Assembly (NCBI RefSeq): GCF_001278845.1
Contig: NZ_CP012590.1
Location: 124,001-188,000, forward strand
DNA length: 64,000 nucleotides
Direction: 5' to 3'
From: Actinomyces sp. oral taxon 414
Lineage (GTDB): Bacteria > Actinomycetota > Actinomycetes > Actinomycetales > Actinomycetaceae
The notes beneath the pieces are model-generated. The model worked only from the letters and a program-made list of their open reading frames with translations, had not been told where the DNA came from and did no database searches. Both the position numbers and the translations under genes were made by a program. How positions within the stretch are numbered: position 1 is the stretch's first letter; the number at the start of each line of letters is the position of its first letter. Shown in pieces: positions 32,478-42,481 of the stretch.

Positions 32478-34370
32478 TCACCGGTAGCGGCTGCTCGGAG
32501 CCGGTGGATTCGCTGATTTAGCGGGAACCTCGGGGAAGGCGGACAGGGCGATGCGTCCGTCGAAGGGCAGGATCAGACGCGGGCCGGTCGATCGCCGAAC
32601 CCATGCGGTCGACTTCTCTGCGAAGAAGCCTCCAGCATCGAGGCTCTCCGGCGGAGGAGAAGGCGGGGTCTCCACGAAGGAGGAAGGGCCGCCCTCCTCC
32701 GATGGGGCCAAGGAGCGGGCTCTCAGCGGTGTCCGCCTCACCATTCCCCCGATTCTCCCTTCATCGGCATCCTCTTGTGGAACCGACACTATTCCAGCCG
32801 TTCTCCATGTCGCAATGAGTTCGCTGATGAGCGCCGCATCATTCGCTTCGGCGGCGATCGTGAGTGCGAAGTCCATCGAGGGCCGCGCAACGCGGTCGAT
32901 CCACGTGATACGACTCCTCTCGTCGGGGAACTGGAAGCGACGGTGGTCCACATCCATTGCGGCGCCGATCGCCAGCGTGAGGGCGCGGTTCAGGAGACGG
33001 GGGCGTTCGTCGGGGTCGTCGGCTTCACGAGCCAGCCGGAGGCGCGTCTCGGCCTCCTCCCGGTCGACGATCCCCATCTCGAAGCGCAGCCCGAGAGATG
33101 TGAAACGCCGCCGGGCCTCCGCGAAGAGCCGGAAGGCGTCGGAGTATCTGTTCTGGTCGGCGACCGTGACGGCCAGATTCAACACCGTCAGGGCGTGATT
33201 ATCGACTCCTCCCTCGCCGCCGTCGAACTCTCGAAGCGCACGACGATAGCCGTTCTCGGCGTCCGCGAGCCGGTGCTACTCTCTGAGAGTATTCGCAAGA
33301 TTCAACCACACGCCGCCGGCGAGCGACCGCGATCCTTCGCTCTCGTCCAGCAGTTCCAAGGCCTGACGACATCGGCTCTCGGCCTCCTCGAGACGATCCT
33401 GGTGGAACAGCGTCATGGCGAGATTCATGGTCGTCCGGGCCCGATCCACCGCGCAGGCCCCCAGAGCCGCGTACTCGTCGAGCGCCTTCGCATACAGTTT
33501 CTCGGACTCCTCCCATTTGCCCTGATCCATGAGGACCAGGGCGAGATTCTGCTCCGCATGGACGCGGTCCAACCGCATGCCCTCGATGCGGTCGCACATC
33601 TCGAGGGCTCGTCGATAGGACTGCTCGGCGTCGGCGAATCTGCCGTACTTGCGTTGCGCGTTCCCCAGATTAATCGATGCGAGAGCCTGGTCCCATCCGC
33701 TCCCTTCGAGGGATCCGAGCACGGCGAGCGACCGGTTGAAAGACGAGATCGACTCCGGTAGGCGCCCCCGCTCCATCTCGATGATCCCGAGGTTCATAAG
33801 GCATCTTCCCAGGTCGATTCCGCAGTCGTCGCCCTGCTCGAACACGTCCAGGGCCTCACGGCAGAGTGGCTCCGCCTCGGCGAGGCGCTCCTGATCCGTC
33901 AGCGCGACGGCCAGTCTCAGTATCACCCGTCCCCGAACGATGTCGTCTCCAGGAATCTCCTCGAGGATGGACAGAGCCTCGCCCAGGGCGGCCTCCGCGT
34001 CGACCGGGCGATCCTCCTCGAGGAGAAGAATGGCCAGATTGGTCAGTATCACCACCCTGTCGTTCAGGAGGGAGAGCCGGTCCTGCATGCCGCTCTCCTC
34101 GCAGCGCCTGAGCTCCTCCAGGAGGAACTGATACGCCTCATCCGCTTTACTGTGCTCATCCAGGATCGTCAGGCACAGGGCCAAGTTGGTGAGGGCGTAG
34201 ATGTACTCGATATGCGCATGGCGATCGTCCAGCTCGACGAATTCGTCGCGGGCGCGCCGATAGCAGTCGGCGGCCCCGGAGAATCTGTCCGAATCGAAAT
34301 GCTCGTTCCCCCGCCCGAAGAACTCCAGGGCGCGTTCGAGCGTCCGCCGCGCCGTCGGAGAATCGCGCAC
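32478..34370 (-). pseudogene. TPR protein with shared C-terminal domain (member D), split by an amber codon
   Basis: The frame starts at GTG 34370, three bases after the CHAT stop, and is open to 32478 except for a single TAG at 33276-33278 (codon 365). Sequence on both sides is one continuous TPR series: NLANTLRE, stop, HRLADAENGYRRALREF. A Gln codon CAG changed to TAG fits the repeat pattern. The part after the stop carries the shared domain (VDHRRFQF, ISELIATWRTAG, TGPRLILP...YR). Uninterrupted, it would be 630 residues. Readthrough would give full-length protein; otherwise the C-terminal domain is lost, unless ATG 33185 starts a separate 235-residue product. Confidence 0.85.
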
Positions 34371-34373
34371 GCC

Positions 34374-35995
34374 TCAGCGCTCCCGCCGTCCGGCGTCGGC
34401 ACCGGCGTCTGCGTCGGAGCTGGCGTCCGCCTCGGCACCGGCACCGGCGTCCGCCTCGGCGGGCACCGAGCGGTCCGGCGCGCGGAAGGCCGTCAGCCCC
34501 GCCCACGTCAGCGGCGAGACGGCGGGGCTCGGATTCCAGCGCCACCGCCGCAGCCGCTCCCGCTTCCACTCGTTCATCTCGTGGACCGGGTCCTCGGAGC
34601 GCAGAAGATCGTCGACGACCACCGACAGGTCGAAGAAGGGCCGGATCCGCTCCGCCCGGGGTTCCTCCCCGTCGTCGGAGTCCCGGGCGGAGCGGCTCAC
34701 CCGCTCGAAGAACCGGTCGGTGAGCATCGTCCACCGCGTGGCCATGACCAGCTCGGCGCCCGCCTCCAGGATCGCCGTGACCATCCCGAAGGGCTCCAGC
34801 TGGCGCGGCTCCGTGCCCGACTGGCAGGCGATGAGCCCCACCCGCGGCGGCATCGGCCACAGCAGCGCTCCCGCCACCTCCTGCGGGGCGTCGGAGGGGC
34901 GCTCGTCGTCGGCGGGTCCGGCCGCGCCCACGCCCGCGGGCCAGCGGGTCCCCAGGTCCAGGGGCGCGCCGTCCTCCTCCGACTCCGCCCGCAGGCGCTC
35001 CACGTACTCGCCCCAGCCCCAGGTCCCGTGCAGCAGGTCGTCCGCGGAGAACCACCGGCGCCCGCCCTCCACTCGCGTGCGCCCGAACACGTCCGCCCCG
35101 TCGTCCAGCCGCATGCGCGACATGGGCCCGTCGCCCGTCATATGACCCACGTACAGCAGGTGGGACAGAGGCCGCACATTGCCGCCCGACGTGGACTCGG
35201 CGTCGGCGCGCAGATTCGACGACAGCCAGATCCGATCCGCGCGCTCCCGGCCGCGCGCCGGGGCGAGGGCCGCCGCGCCCTTGGCCGCGATCCGCCGGTC
35301 CCACTCCCGCAGCTCGGCGGGGGACAGGACCGCGTCGGCGCCCCGGGGCCAGGGCTGCACCAGGTACAGGCCCGGCCGCTCGCGGACCCCGCGCCAGTCG
35401 GGGTGGGGCGCGCCCGGATCGGCGTCCCGGTACAGGATCGCCCCCATCATGACCACGTCGACGACGTCGAGCAGGCGCTCCGGGGCGCCGTCGGCGCACC
35501 TCCTGCCCGTCGGCAGCAGCTCCCACGGCACCTGGCCGCACGACGGCGGGGTGTTGAGCACCAGCAGGACCCTGCGGTCGGGCGCCCCGGCGGCCTCCAG
35601 CAGCGAGGCGACGAACTCCTCGGGCAGGGCCGCCCGCGCGACCTCCTCCATGAGCCGCAGCTCGTCGTCGGCCCGCAGCATCGGCCCCTGGGCGACCCGC
35701 AGGAACCGGTTGCCGTCGGCCCGCGTGAGGGCGGCCGCCAGGGGGAGTCGTCGACGGGCGGCCTGAGCGCCCGGGACGGGCGGACGGGCGGGAAGACCTC
35801 GTCGAAGCCGCGCTCGGCGGGCTCGGAGTCCTGCTCCAGGTAGTCCGGCAGGGCCCGGGCCAGGCGCTCCACCGCCTCCGTGAGCCGGGCGCGGTCCAGG
35901 ACGGCGTAGGCGGGCGGGCACTGGGCGGACTCCCAGGCGAGGTAGGTGCCGGACGAGGCGTCCACTCCGTGGAGGATGAACTCGACGGTCTGCAC
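34374..35995 (-). pseudogene. CHAT-domain (caspase-like) protease gene with a one-base frameshift
   Basis: The frame starts at GTG 35995 (QTVEFILHGVDASSG) and remains protein-like to about 35750. The rest of the protein is in another frame, ending at 34374. Adding one G to the five-G run at 35741-35745 (a C on the coding strand) joins VDDSP to LAAALTRADGNRFL and yields about 540 residues. The second part is a CHAT domain with its catalytic pair in context: His in SHLLYVGHMTGD and Cys in GLIACQSGTEP, followed by AGAELVMATRW. CHAT proteases are caspase-like and are usually controlled by TPR or other sensor domains. Here the TPR domains are on separate proteins. The frameshift could be mutation, phase variation or sequence error. 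Confidence 0.85.
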
Positions 35996-36086
35996 AGCGG
36001 TGGCCTTTCTTCAGGGGTGCGGCGCCGGATGCGCCGCTGGGGACGGTGGGTGCGGGGCCCGCGGGCCGGGGTCTGCGGGCCGGCGC

Positions 36087-37502
36087 TCAGAGTGACAAGC
36101 CGCCCGAAGGCCCGACCAGCTGCCCGACCCACGGCTCCCCGTCGGCCAGGCCCTCCGGGACGGGATCGTCCGGCAGGCCCCGGCCCTCATACGGGAAGGT
36201 CTCCTCCAGGAAGTCGTAGACGTCCTCCGTCCGCCGGCGCGCCCACTCCGTCGCCGCCTCCTGGTCGCGGACCATCGCCGCGCGCTCCGGGCCCCGCAGC
36301 GCCGGCATCGGACGGGGGACGGAGACGACGTCGACGCACTCGACCCGCCCCGACCGCTCCAGGGTCTCGTGGGCCATGAGGAGGCGACCCGACGCGTCCG
36401 GGTGCAGGTCGACGAGGACGGGCAGGTCCTCGCCCTCGAAGTAGACGCGCGCGTAGGCGTGCGGCAGCGCCCGCCCGGCCGAGGGGGCCAGGGGCGCCGT
36501 CACCCTCAGCTCGCCGTCGTCGGCGCTCCAGACGACGGCGCCGGTGTCCGTGTCCAGCAGGCCGGGCGCGTTGACCTCCCAGTCGACGCTGTCGCGCGAG
36601 GCGCCGGCCCCGACCCCGGCGGGAGGTCCCGGCGCCTCGTCCTCCGCCGTCGCCCCCGCGGCCAGGGCGACGTCCGCCCGGCCGATCTCCTCCAGGACCT
36701 GCTCCCAGCCTCGGGCGGGGACCGAGTGCGCCAGGTCGTCGCGGAGGCTGTAGAGCTCGAGCAGCTCGTCGGCGTCCCCGCGCTCCCGGTCCGCATCCGG
36801 CTCGACGGCCTCCAGGTCCTGACCCTCGCACAACCAGGCGAGCACGTCGCGCAGAATGACACGCAGGCGGCGCTGGGAGGTCTCGTCGGCCCGCCCCTCA
36901 AGCACGCGCCGGGCGAGCTCGGGGACGGCGGCCGCATGCCCGTCCAGCAGGACGCCCGTGAGCCCGCCGGGCCCGAAGCACTCGGGCGCCTCCGCCCGCA
37001 GCGACAGGGAGGCGAGCTCGACGGCGAGGAGGTCGCGGTCCGGCCGGGCGATCGGCGAGCCGACGGGGGACGGCCAGTAGCGGCGCATCCACAGCCCCTC
37101 GGCCATCCGGTGCAGGCACCGCGCCGTCGGCGAGGGGCGCGAGAACCACGTCGTGGCGACGGTGACGGCCGGTGGCGGCACTGCAATCGGCGCGGCCGGA
37201 TCGGACGCGGGCCCGCGCGATCCGGCCCGGCGGGCGGCCAGCAGGTCGCGGGCGGCCGTGACGACCTCGTGCCCGTAGACGAGCTCGACCCACAGCGGGA
37301 CCTCATCGGTGTCGAAGCCGCCGCCCAGGTAACCGGCCGGAACGTCCCGGTCGATGCCCAGGCCGGCGCACAGTCGGCCGCCGTCGACGGGCAGGGACGG
37401 ATGCATCAGGTCCTCGCGGGGCTCGATCCCTCCCGGGGCGATGAGGAGCTCGCCGTCGTCCAGCCTCAGGGCGACGTCGTCCAGTGAGGCCACGTGAATC
37501 AC
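36087..37502 (-). CDS. Unknown protein of the CHAT operon, 471 aa
   Basis: The start is GTG 37502, overlapping the preceding stop (GTGA). The 471-residue protein is acidic, Ala/Asp/Glu-rich and soluble, with no signal peptide or membrane segment. The N-terminal 60 residues look like a compact beta domain (ALRLDDGELLIAPGG), the middle is helical, and a second beta-rich part (about 310-400) contains YARVYFEGEDLPVLVDLHP. No family is recognised. It is the only gene of the four-gene CHAT operon without a visible lesion. It may be the sensor, substrate or partner of the protease. Confidence 0.75.
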   Translation of the reverse strand: MIHVASLDDVALRLDDGELLIAPGGIEPREDLMHPSLPVDGGRLCAGLGIDRDVPAGYLGGGFDTDEVPLWVELVYGHEVVTAARDLLAARRAGSRGPASDPAAPIAVPPPAVTVATTWFSRPSPTARCLHRMAEGLWMRRYWPSPVGSPIARPDRDLLAVELASLSLRAEAPECFGPGGLTGVLLDGHAAAVPELARRVLEGRADETSQRRLRVILRDVLAWLCEGQDLEAVEPDADRERGDADELLELYSLRDDLAHSVPARGWEQVLEEIGRADVALAAGATAEDEAPGPPAGVGAGASRDSVDWEVNAPGLLDTDTGAVVWSADDGELRVTAPLAPSAGRALPHAYARVYFEGEDLPVLVDLHPDASGRLLMAHETLERSGRVECVDVVSVPRPMPALRGPERAAMVRDQEAATEWARRRTEDVYDFLEETFPYEGRGLPDDPVPEGLADGEPWVGQLVGPSGGLSL

Positions 37503-38925
37503 ATCCTCTCAATGAGGTCGATGAGATGGTCGCAGGTGACGCCCTCGGCCAGCTCCGCGTGCTCGCCGTCCTGCAGGCGCTCCAGCGCCCGCGACAGGGC
37601 GGCGACGGCGAGCCCGGCCTCGGCCCTGGGCCCGGCCGTCCCGACTCCGGCTGCCCCGGGCCCGGCCGTCCCGGGTTCGGCCGCGACCCCGGGCCCGGGC
37701 CCGCCCGCGAGCGCGGTCCTCGACCTTCCCCGCGAGCCCCGCCCCCGCGCCGGGGCCTGCCCGCGGACCCGACGGATCGTGTGCAGAGCCCAGGCGGCGC
37801 TGGCCACCGGGTCGTCGGGGTCGTCCCGGGTCGGCTCGTCGCGGCGGAGCAGGAACTGCACCAGCGCGTAGGCCGCGTGCTTCTTGACGGACGAGGGCCC
37901 GCTCGGCCCCGGCCCGCTCGGCTCCGGCTTCGCCCTTGTGCGCAGCCCCGTTCGGGCCTGGTCCCTGATGCCGGTGTGGGCGGTGCTGATGACCCATCTG
38001 GCGCTGTCCATCATGGCGGCCCTCAGGATGCGGCCCACGGCGGCGGCGTCGACCTGGTCGTCCGGCATGAGGCCGACGCCGCGGAACTCGTACAGGTGCA
38101 CCTTGCGCCACACCAGGCGCAGGTATTGCGGCTCGGCGAGCATGCCGATGGTGCGGCTGTAGATCTGGGAGGTGCTGGTATCGACGTCGGCGTGCCGGGG
38201 GCTGGCCTCGAGGCGCAGTGCGGGGGAGATGACGTGCGCCACGTCGAGGACCTGCTGGAGCAGTTCCCCGCCCCCGCCGGCCATGTCCCGGCGTCTGCCT
38301 CTGTTGCTCTGGTGCAGCAGGGTCAGGCCGCCCACGAGGCCGACGGCGACCTGCTCGCCGAGCAGCAGCGCGAGTTGGGCCTGGCAGGAGGTGACTCCGC
38401 CCCAGGTCGCGCAGCGGCCGCCTTCTGCGATCAGGCGCTCGTCGAGGTTGTCATATGTGACGCCGGGGACCAGTTTGTTCTGGAAGGCGGGGCGGATGCG
38501 GCCGAACAGCGTCAGGTTCAGGGGTGCGGGATCCGGGCCGCTCGCCCTGCGCCGAGGATCGCGGCCGGTGAGCGGGGGCCGCGCGCACAGCGAGGATTCC
38601 TCGACCGGGTCGGCGAGCTCCGCCCGGCGGGCGACCGAGGCGAGGAGGGCGTCGGCCGCGCCCCGGTTTTTGCGGACTTGGTCGCGCAGGGCCGGGAAGG
38701 TCCTGTTCACATCCGCCCAGGACGGCGAGTCCGCCAGGTCGTCGAGCGCGCGGCGCAGCTCCTGGCCGGGGTCGGTCGGGTTCCCGTCGGGGTCGGGGTG
38801 GTCGAACGGGGTCCAGGCGTCCAGCGCTTCTTGCACCCGCTCGGCGAGTTGAGCGTCGGCCAGCCGGGAGCGCACATCGGCCAGGCTCACCCGGGCGCTG
38901 ACCTCCTCCCGGACCAAGCGGAGTA

Positions 38926-40215
38926 TAGCGGGAATAAAACGAAATCCGCGTCTGGTGCTTCGTTTTGAGTTCGGGGTCGTGGCGGTTGGTCGGGTGTGGT
39001 TCCGATTGGATTTCGGGTGTCGTTCTCCTGTATGATTGCGGTTATGGAAGCGGTAGTGGTCGAGGAGCATGAGTGGTCGGCTCTTCAAGTGCACAAGGCG
39101 GAATCCCCGTATAAGCTGATGAGGCGCAAGTCGGAGGCGATTCTCATGCTGTCGGAGGGAATTGGCGTCGATGTCGTGGCGCGGTTGGTGGAGCGCGCCA
39201 CCAGGACGGTCATGGAGTGGGCGAGGGATTGGAGGAGGGATCGGTTGTCGTCCATTTGCACAGGGCATGTCGGCAACAACAACGCCTCCAAGATCTCCCA
39301 GGAGCAGGAGAAGGAGATCCTGGAGGCGCTGTCGCGCCCTCCGTCGGAGCAGGGCATTGCGGCGGAGTTCTGGAATATTCACGATCTGGCGGGCTGGATG
39401 CACGAGCGCTTCGGTATCGAGTGAGCCTTGCGAGTCCTCCTACCGTTCTTTGCTCCACATGGCGGGGTTGTCCTTCCACCTGCCCGAGGAGGTGGACCAG
39501 CGCCGCGCCGACGAGACCCAGGTCGAGGCCCGCATGGCGAAGATCCACGCCAAGATCGCCAAGATCAAGGGGAAGAAGCAGGACGGGCAGGACGGGCAGG
39601 AGGAGGACGAGGGGCAGCGGGGGAGTGAGAAGAATGAGTGCGAGAACGAGAAGACGGACGATGCGGAGAAGGGAGATGCGGAGAAGGGGGATGAGGATGT
39701 CATCGTGGTGTCCGCGGACGAGGTGAGGATCGAGCACGAGGCCATTACTCGCAGGGCCTGGTGCAAGAAGGGCGCCAGGACCAGGATCAGGGTCGATCGG
39801 AAACGGCAGTCCCAGAGCTATATCGGATTCCTCCACGAGGCGGACGGGAGCGTGGACCTCATGCGACTGGACTGGCAGAACACCTCCAACATCGTGAAGG
39901 CCCTGACCGATCTTACCCTGAAGTACCCGGACAAGACGATCGTCGTGGTGTGGGACAACGCCGGATGGCACAAGTCGAAGAAACTGAGGGAGCACCTGGG
40001 GAAGGGCAACATCCTGGAGAGGATCCATCTCATCAACCTGCCGCCCTACAGCCCCAATAAGAACCCCATCGAACGCGTCTGGGGAGAAGGCAAGAAATCC
40101 ATCAGCAACCGACAGCGCGCCCACTTCGAGGACACCCGCAACGCATTCGAGACCTTCATCAGGAGCAACAAATTCCCATACCGCCTCACAAAATGACTTT
40201 GTAAAATCGCCGCTA
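38926..40215 (+). mobile_element. IS630-family insertion sequence, 1290 bp
   Basis: The ends are imperfect inverted repeats: left TAGCGGGAATAAAAC, right (read inward) TAGCGGCGATTTTAC. They are flanked by a TA on each side (38924-38925 and 40216-40217), the target duplication of this family. The interrupted gene is restored exactly when the element and one TA are removed. It carries a two-frame DDE transposase on the plus strand. Confidence 0.92.
39032..40196 (+). CDS. IS630-family DDE transposase, in two frames
   Basis: The first frame (ATG 39032, or 39044, to TGA 39422) encodes a helix-turn-helix DNA-binding domain that ends HDLAGWMHERFGIE. The second frame, from about 39420 to 40196, encodes the catalytic core: Asp in VVSADEVRIEHE, Asp in VVVWDNAGWHKSK, Glu in PYSPNKNPIERVW. 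A Lys/Glu/Asp-rich insertion lies between the linker and the first Asp. Joining needs a +1 shift at the GAG TGA site, which could be programmed at the UGA as in some insertion sequences. Alternatively a 7-base insertion has inactivated this copy, since FGIE plus CESSYRSLL would then be continuous. Confidence 0.9.
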
Positions 40216-41074
40216 TACGTATTGGACCTCGTCGTCATAAGGTGTTAAATGCCCGGGATCCGGCAGATCGGTGATCTGCGGCCAGGTGCTGCGCAGGAAC
40301 TGCCGGCGCCGGATCTGGCGTTTCTTGGAGGCGTCCTCAGCGGCCCGGAAGTCGGGTCCCGCGCGGAACGCCTCCTCCAGCAGTTCGGCCCACCGCATGA
40401 CCGCGATGAAGGAGGTCTTCTCCGCTTCGAACACGTCGGCGATGCTCCGGACCTGGCCGTGGTCGAGGCGCTGGATGGCGCCCTCCGCGAGGTCGAGGAT
40501 GCGGCTCACGCTGTCCGCGACGATCCGTCCCTTGAGCGCCTTGGCCAGTACCATTGAGCGGAAGTCGGTCGAGGGCGCCCCGCACACCTCGGCGCGGGGC
40601 TGCTGCCCCGGCCTGCCCATGCGCATGGTCCAGCGTTCGACGAGGTCGGAATCGAGGTCGCGGATCTTGTCCCACTCCTGGCGCAGCACCGTCGTGGCGG
40701 GCATGGTCTCGCCGAGTCGGATCTCCGGGGCGATGTTGCACGGGCGCTTGCGCCTGGGCGCGGGGTTCTCGGTGCGGTCCCAGGCGTTGCCGGCGTCGTC
40801 GACGTCGTCCTCGTCCTCGTCGTCGTAGTCGTCCTCGTCCCAGTCGTCGAGGTCCGGGGCGTCGTCTTCGCCCTCGCCGGCTGCCGGGTTCCAGTCGTCC
40901 TTGCCCCGGCCCCTGATACCCGGCTCGTCATCCGCCGGCTCGGCGTAGTCGTCGAACGGCATGGTCGGCACCCCCGTCTCGGTGAGGTCAGTCACTTCTG
41001 CGGGGAAGATTACCGTACTGCGGGCCCCGGCCCGCGACGGGTGCGCGTGAGGGGCCCGCGGCCCGTCGTTCTCC

Positions 41075-41145
41075 GTGAGCGCGCAGGTTTCCAGTCGAAC
41101 GCGCAGGCGGGAGGTACGCGTTCGACTGGAAACCTACGCGCTCAC
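41075..41145. repeat. Inverted repeat 1 (29-bp arms)
   Basis: Arms 41075-41103 and 41117-41145 match at 28 of 29 positions and enclose 13 bases. The core GGTTTCCAGTCGAACGCG occurs on both arms. The transcript would form a very stable hairpin. Confidence 0.9.
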
Positions 41146-41246
41146 GAAGAATCGGGGACGCCCCTGGCGGGAAGGCTATTCGGCGGGCGGTGGTGCGGGG
41201 CGGTGGGGGATCGGCGTGGCGGTCCGTGAGATCGCCGGGTAACCCT

Positions 41247-41315
41247 CGAGATCGCCGGGTAACCCGCGAGAACGTACCTCTAGCAGACGTTCTCGTGGGT
41301 TAAGTGGCGATCTCG
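41247..41315. repeat. Inverted repeat 2 (29-bp arms) with a partial extra copy
   Basis: Arms 41247-41275 and 41287-41315 match at about 25 of 29 positions around an 11-base loop. Part of the left arm (GAGATCGCCGGGTAACCC) is repeated directly just upstream at about 41228-41245. Confidence 0.85.
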
Positions 41316-41494
41316 CGGATCGGGGCGCCTGCGCGGGGTCCGCGGCGGTGCTCGGGCGGGGCCGGTGCGGTCGAACGGGGCACCCGCCCGGTCCGCACCC
41401 GCCTGCCTCGCCGGTGCCCGCGCCGGCGCCGACGCCATGGACCTCGCCGAGGCGGGCAACCGCCCTCCCCACGGGGCCCGCGGCGGCGCCAGTT

Positions 41495-41612
41495 GTCCAA
41501 ATCTGCCACAAAGGCCCCGATCGAGCCGGAACGCCGGAAGAGAATCGTTGATATTCCGCGGTTTCATTCGCGGCCGATCCCGGCTCGGGGCGCCTTTGTG
41601 GCAGATTTGGAC
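41495..41612. repeat. Inverted repeat 3 (21-bp perfect arms)
   Basis: Arms 41495-41515 and 41592-41612 are perfectly complementary, with 76 bases between them, and extend by several more bases if one bulge is allowed. The wide spacing is more like the ends of a small element, or paired operators, than a terminator. Confidence 0.9.
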
Positions 41613-41857
41613 ACGCCCCCGCCCCGGGTCGCCCCAGGAGTCCCACCAGCACCACTCAAACACCCTCCAGAATAACCTTCCGGGTTCGAGAGACTCGCAT
41701 GACCGTGTCGAGCGGCCTGTGATGCTCATGATGCGCATGGGATGCGTGAGATCGTCCGGTTCGCAGGCGCCACCGGTGTCCGTCAAAGACGGCAGGACGG
41801 TGCTCGTCGGAGCAGCCGTCCGGTCCAGAGAGCCAGGATCATGGAGGTGCCGGACCG

Positions 41858-42199
41858 ATGAATGTGGATAAGCAGTCGATCGCGCAGATGCTGAACGAGG
41901 CGTTCCCGCCCGTCGTGCGCTCCGCGCTGGATCCCGCGGACCTGGAGAGTCTCGCGGAGCGGGTCCTCGGGGAGCTGGAGCTGCGGGTGGGGGAGCGGCT
42001 GAGCGCCGGGCTGTCGGAGACGGCGATGGAGGAGTTCGAACTTCTGAACGACGACCCGGATACGCCGTGGCCCGCGTTCGCGGAGTGGTTCCGCACCTAC
42101 CGGCCGAACTACCAGGAGACGGTGAAGCAGACTCTCGAGGAGCTGATCCGGGAGACGGCGCACAAGGTGACGGCGGCGCTGTCCCTGCAGACCTCATAG
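41858..42199 (+). CDS. DUF5663-like small acidic protein, 113 aa
   Basis: The start is ATG 41858, with GGAGG ten bases upstream. The 113-residue acidic helical protein has the pattern L..RVLGELELRVGERLSAGLSE.AMEEFE.L, then a Trp-containing stretch and YQETVKQTLEELI. This resembles the DUF5663 family as I remember it. Function is unknown. It is the first plus-strand gene after the structured intergenic region. Confidence 0.7.
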   Translation: MNVDKQSIAQMLNEAFPPVVRSALDPADLESLAERVLGELELRVGERLSAGLSETAMEEFELLNDDPDTPWPAFAEWFRTYRPNYQETVKQTLEELIRETAHKVTAALSLQTS

Positions 42200-42280
42200 C
42201 CCCCGCGGCTCCCGCGCGCCGCGGCTCCCGCGCTTCCCGCGCCTGCCGGCGGGCCCGGCCGGCGGCGGCCGCATCACCAT

Positions 42281-42366
42281 GCGGACCGCCCCGCCGGCCG
42301 GAGCCGCTCCCGGGCGGCACGAGCAAGCCGGTCGGCGCGGCGGACCGCCCCGCCGGCCGGAGCCGC
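42281..42366. repeat. 27-bp direct repeat
   Basis: The same 27 bases (containing CGGACCGCCCCGCCGGCCGG) occur at 42281-42307 and 42340-42366, in the 280-bp gap between two plus-strand genes. The repeats are GC-rich and can form hairpins. Confidence 0.8.
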
Positions 42367-42481
42367 ATGGCCCCCGGGGTCGGCATCACGCGGCCGGTCC
42401 CCCACGCCCAGTTGCGGGCGTGAAACCGGTCGCGTCCGTCAGGGATGATGACACCGCAATCGGACCCACCTGGAGCAGATC

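Larger units (their letters stand above)
37499..40995 (-). pseudogene. 734-aa unknown protein of the CHAT operon, interrupted by an IS630-family element
   Basis: The 5' part (40995-40216) encodes an acidic N-terminus and a helical domain up to DDEVQYV, then meets a stop supplied by the insertion sequence. The 3' part resumes at 38925 with LRLVREEVSARV and continues to the stop at 37499. Removing 38926-40215 and one copy of the duplicated TA restores one frame across the junction (DEVQYV-LRLVREE) with 735 codons including the stop. The protein is soluble, with no motif I recognise. It overlaps the next gene by GTGA and would be the first gene of the CHAT operon, so the insertion probably also cuts transcription of the protease. 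Confidence 0.85.
40996..41857. other. 862-bp divergent intergenic region with three inverted repeats
   Basis: This region lies between two divergent genes (40995 minus, 41858 plus), holds no convincing gene and contains three separate long inverted repeats described below. A structured RNA, a remnant of a small non-autonomous element, or operators are possible. The short frames that cross it on both strands are the unavoidable ones in GC-rich DNA. Confidence 0.55.

Noticed and set aside
41075..41612. CRISPR or tRNA-like structure
   Set aside because: Each inverted repeat is unique, not repeated at regular spacing, and no cloverleaf could be drawn.
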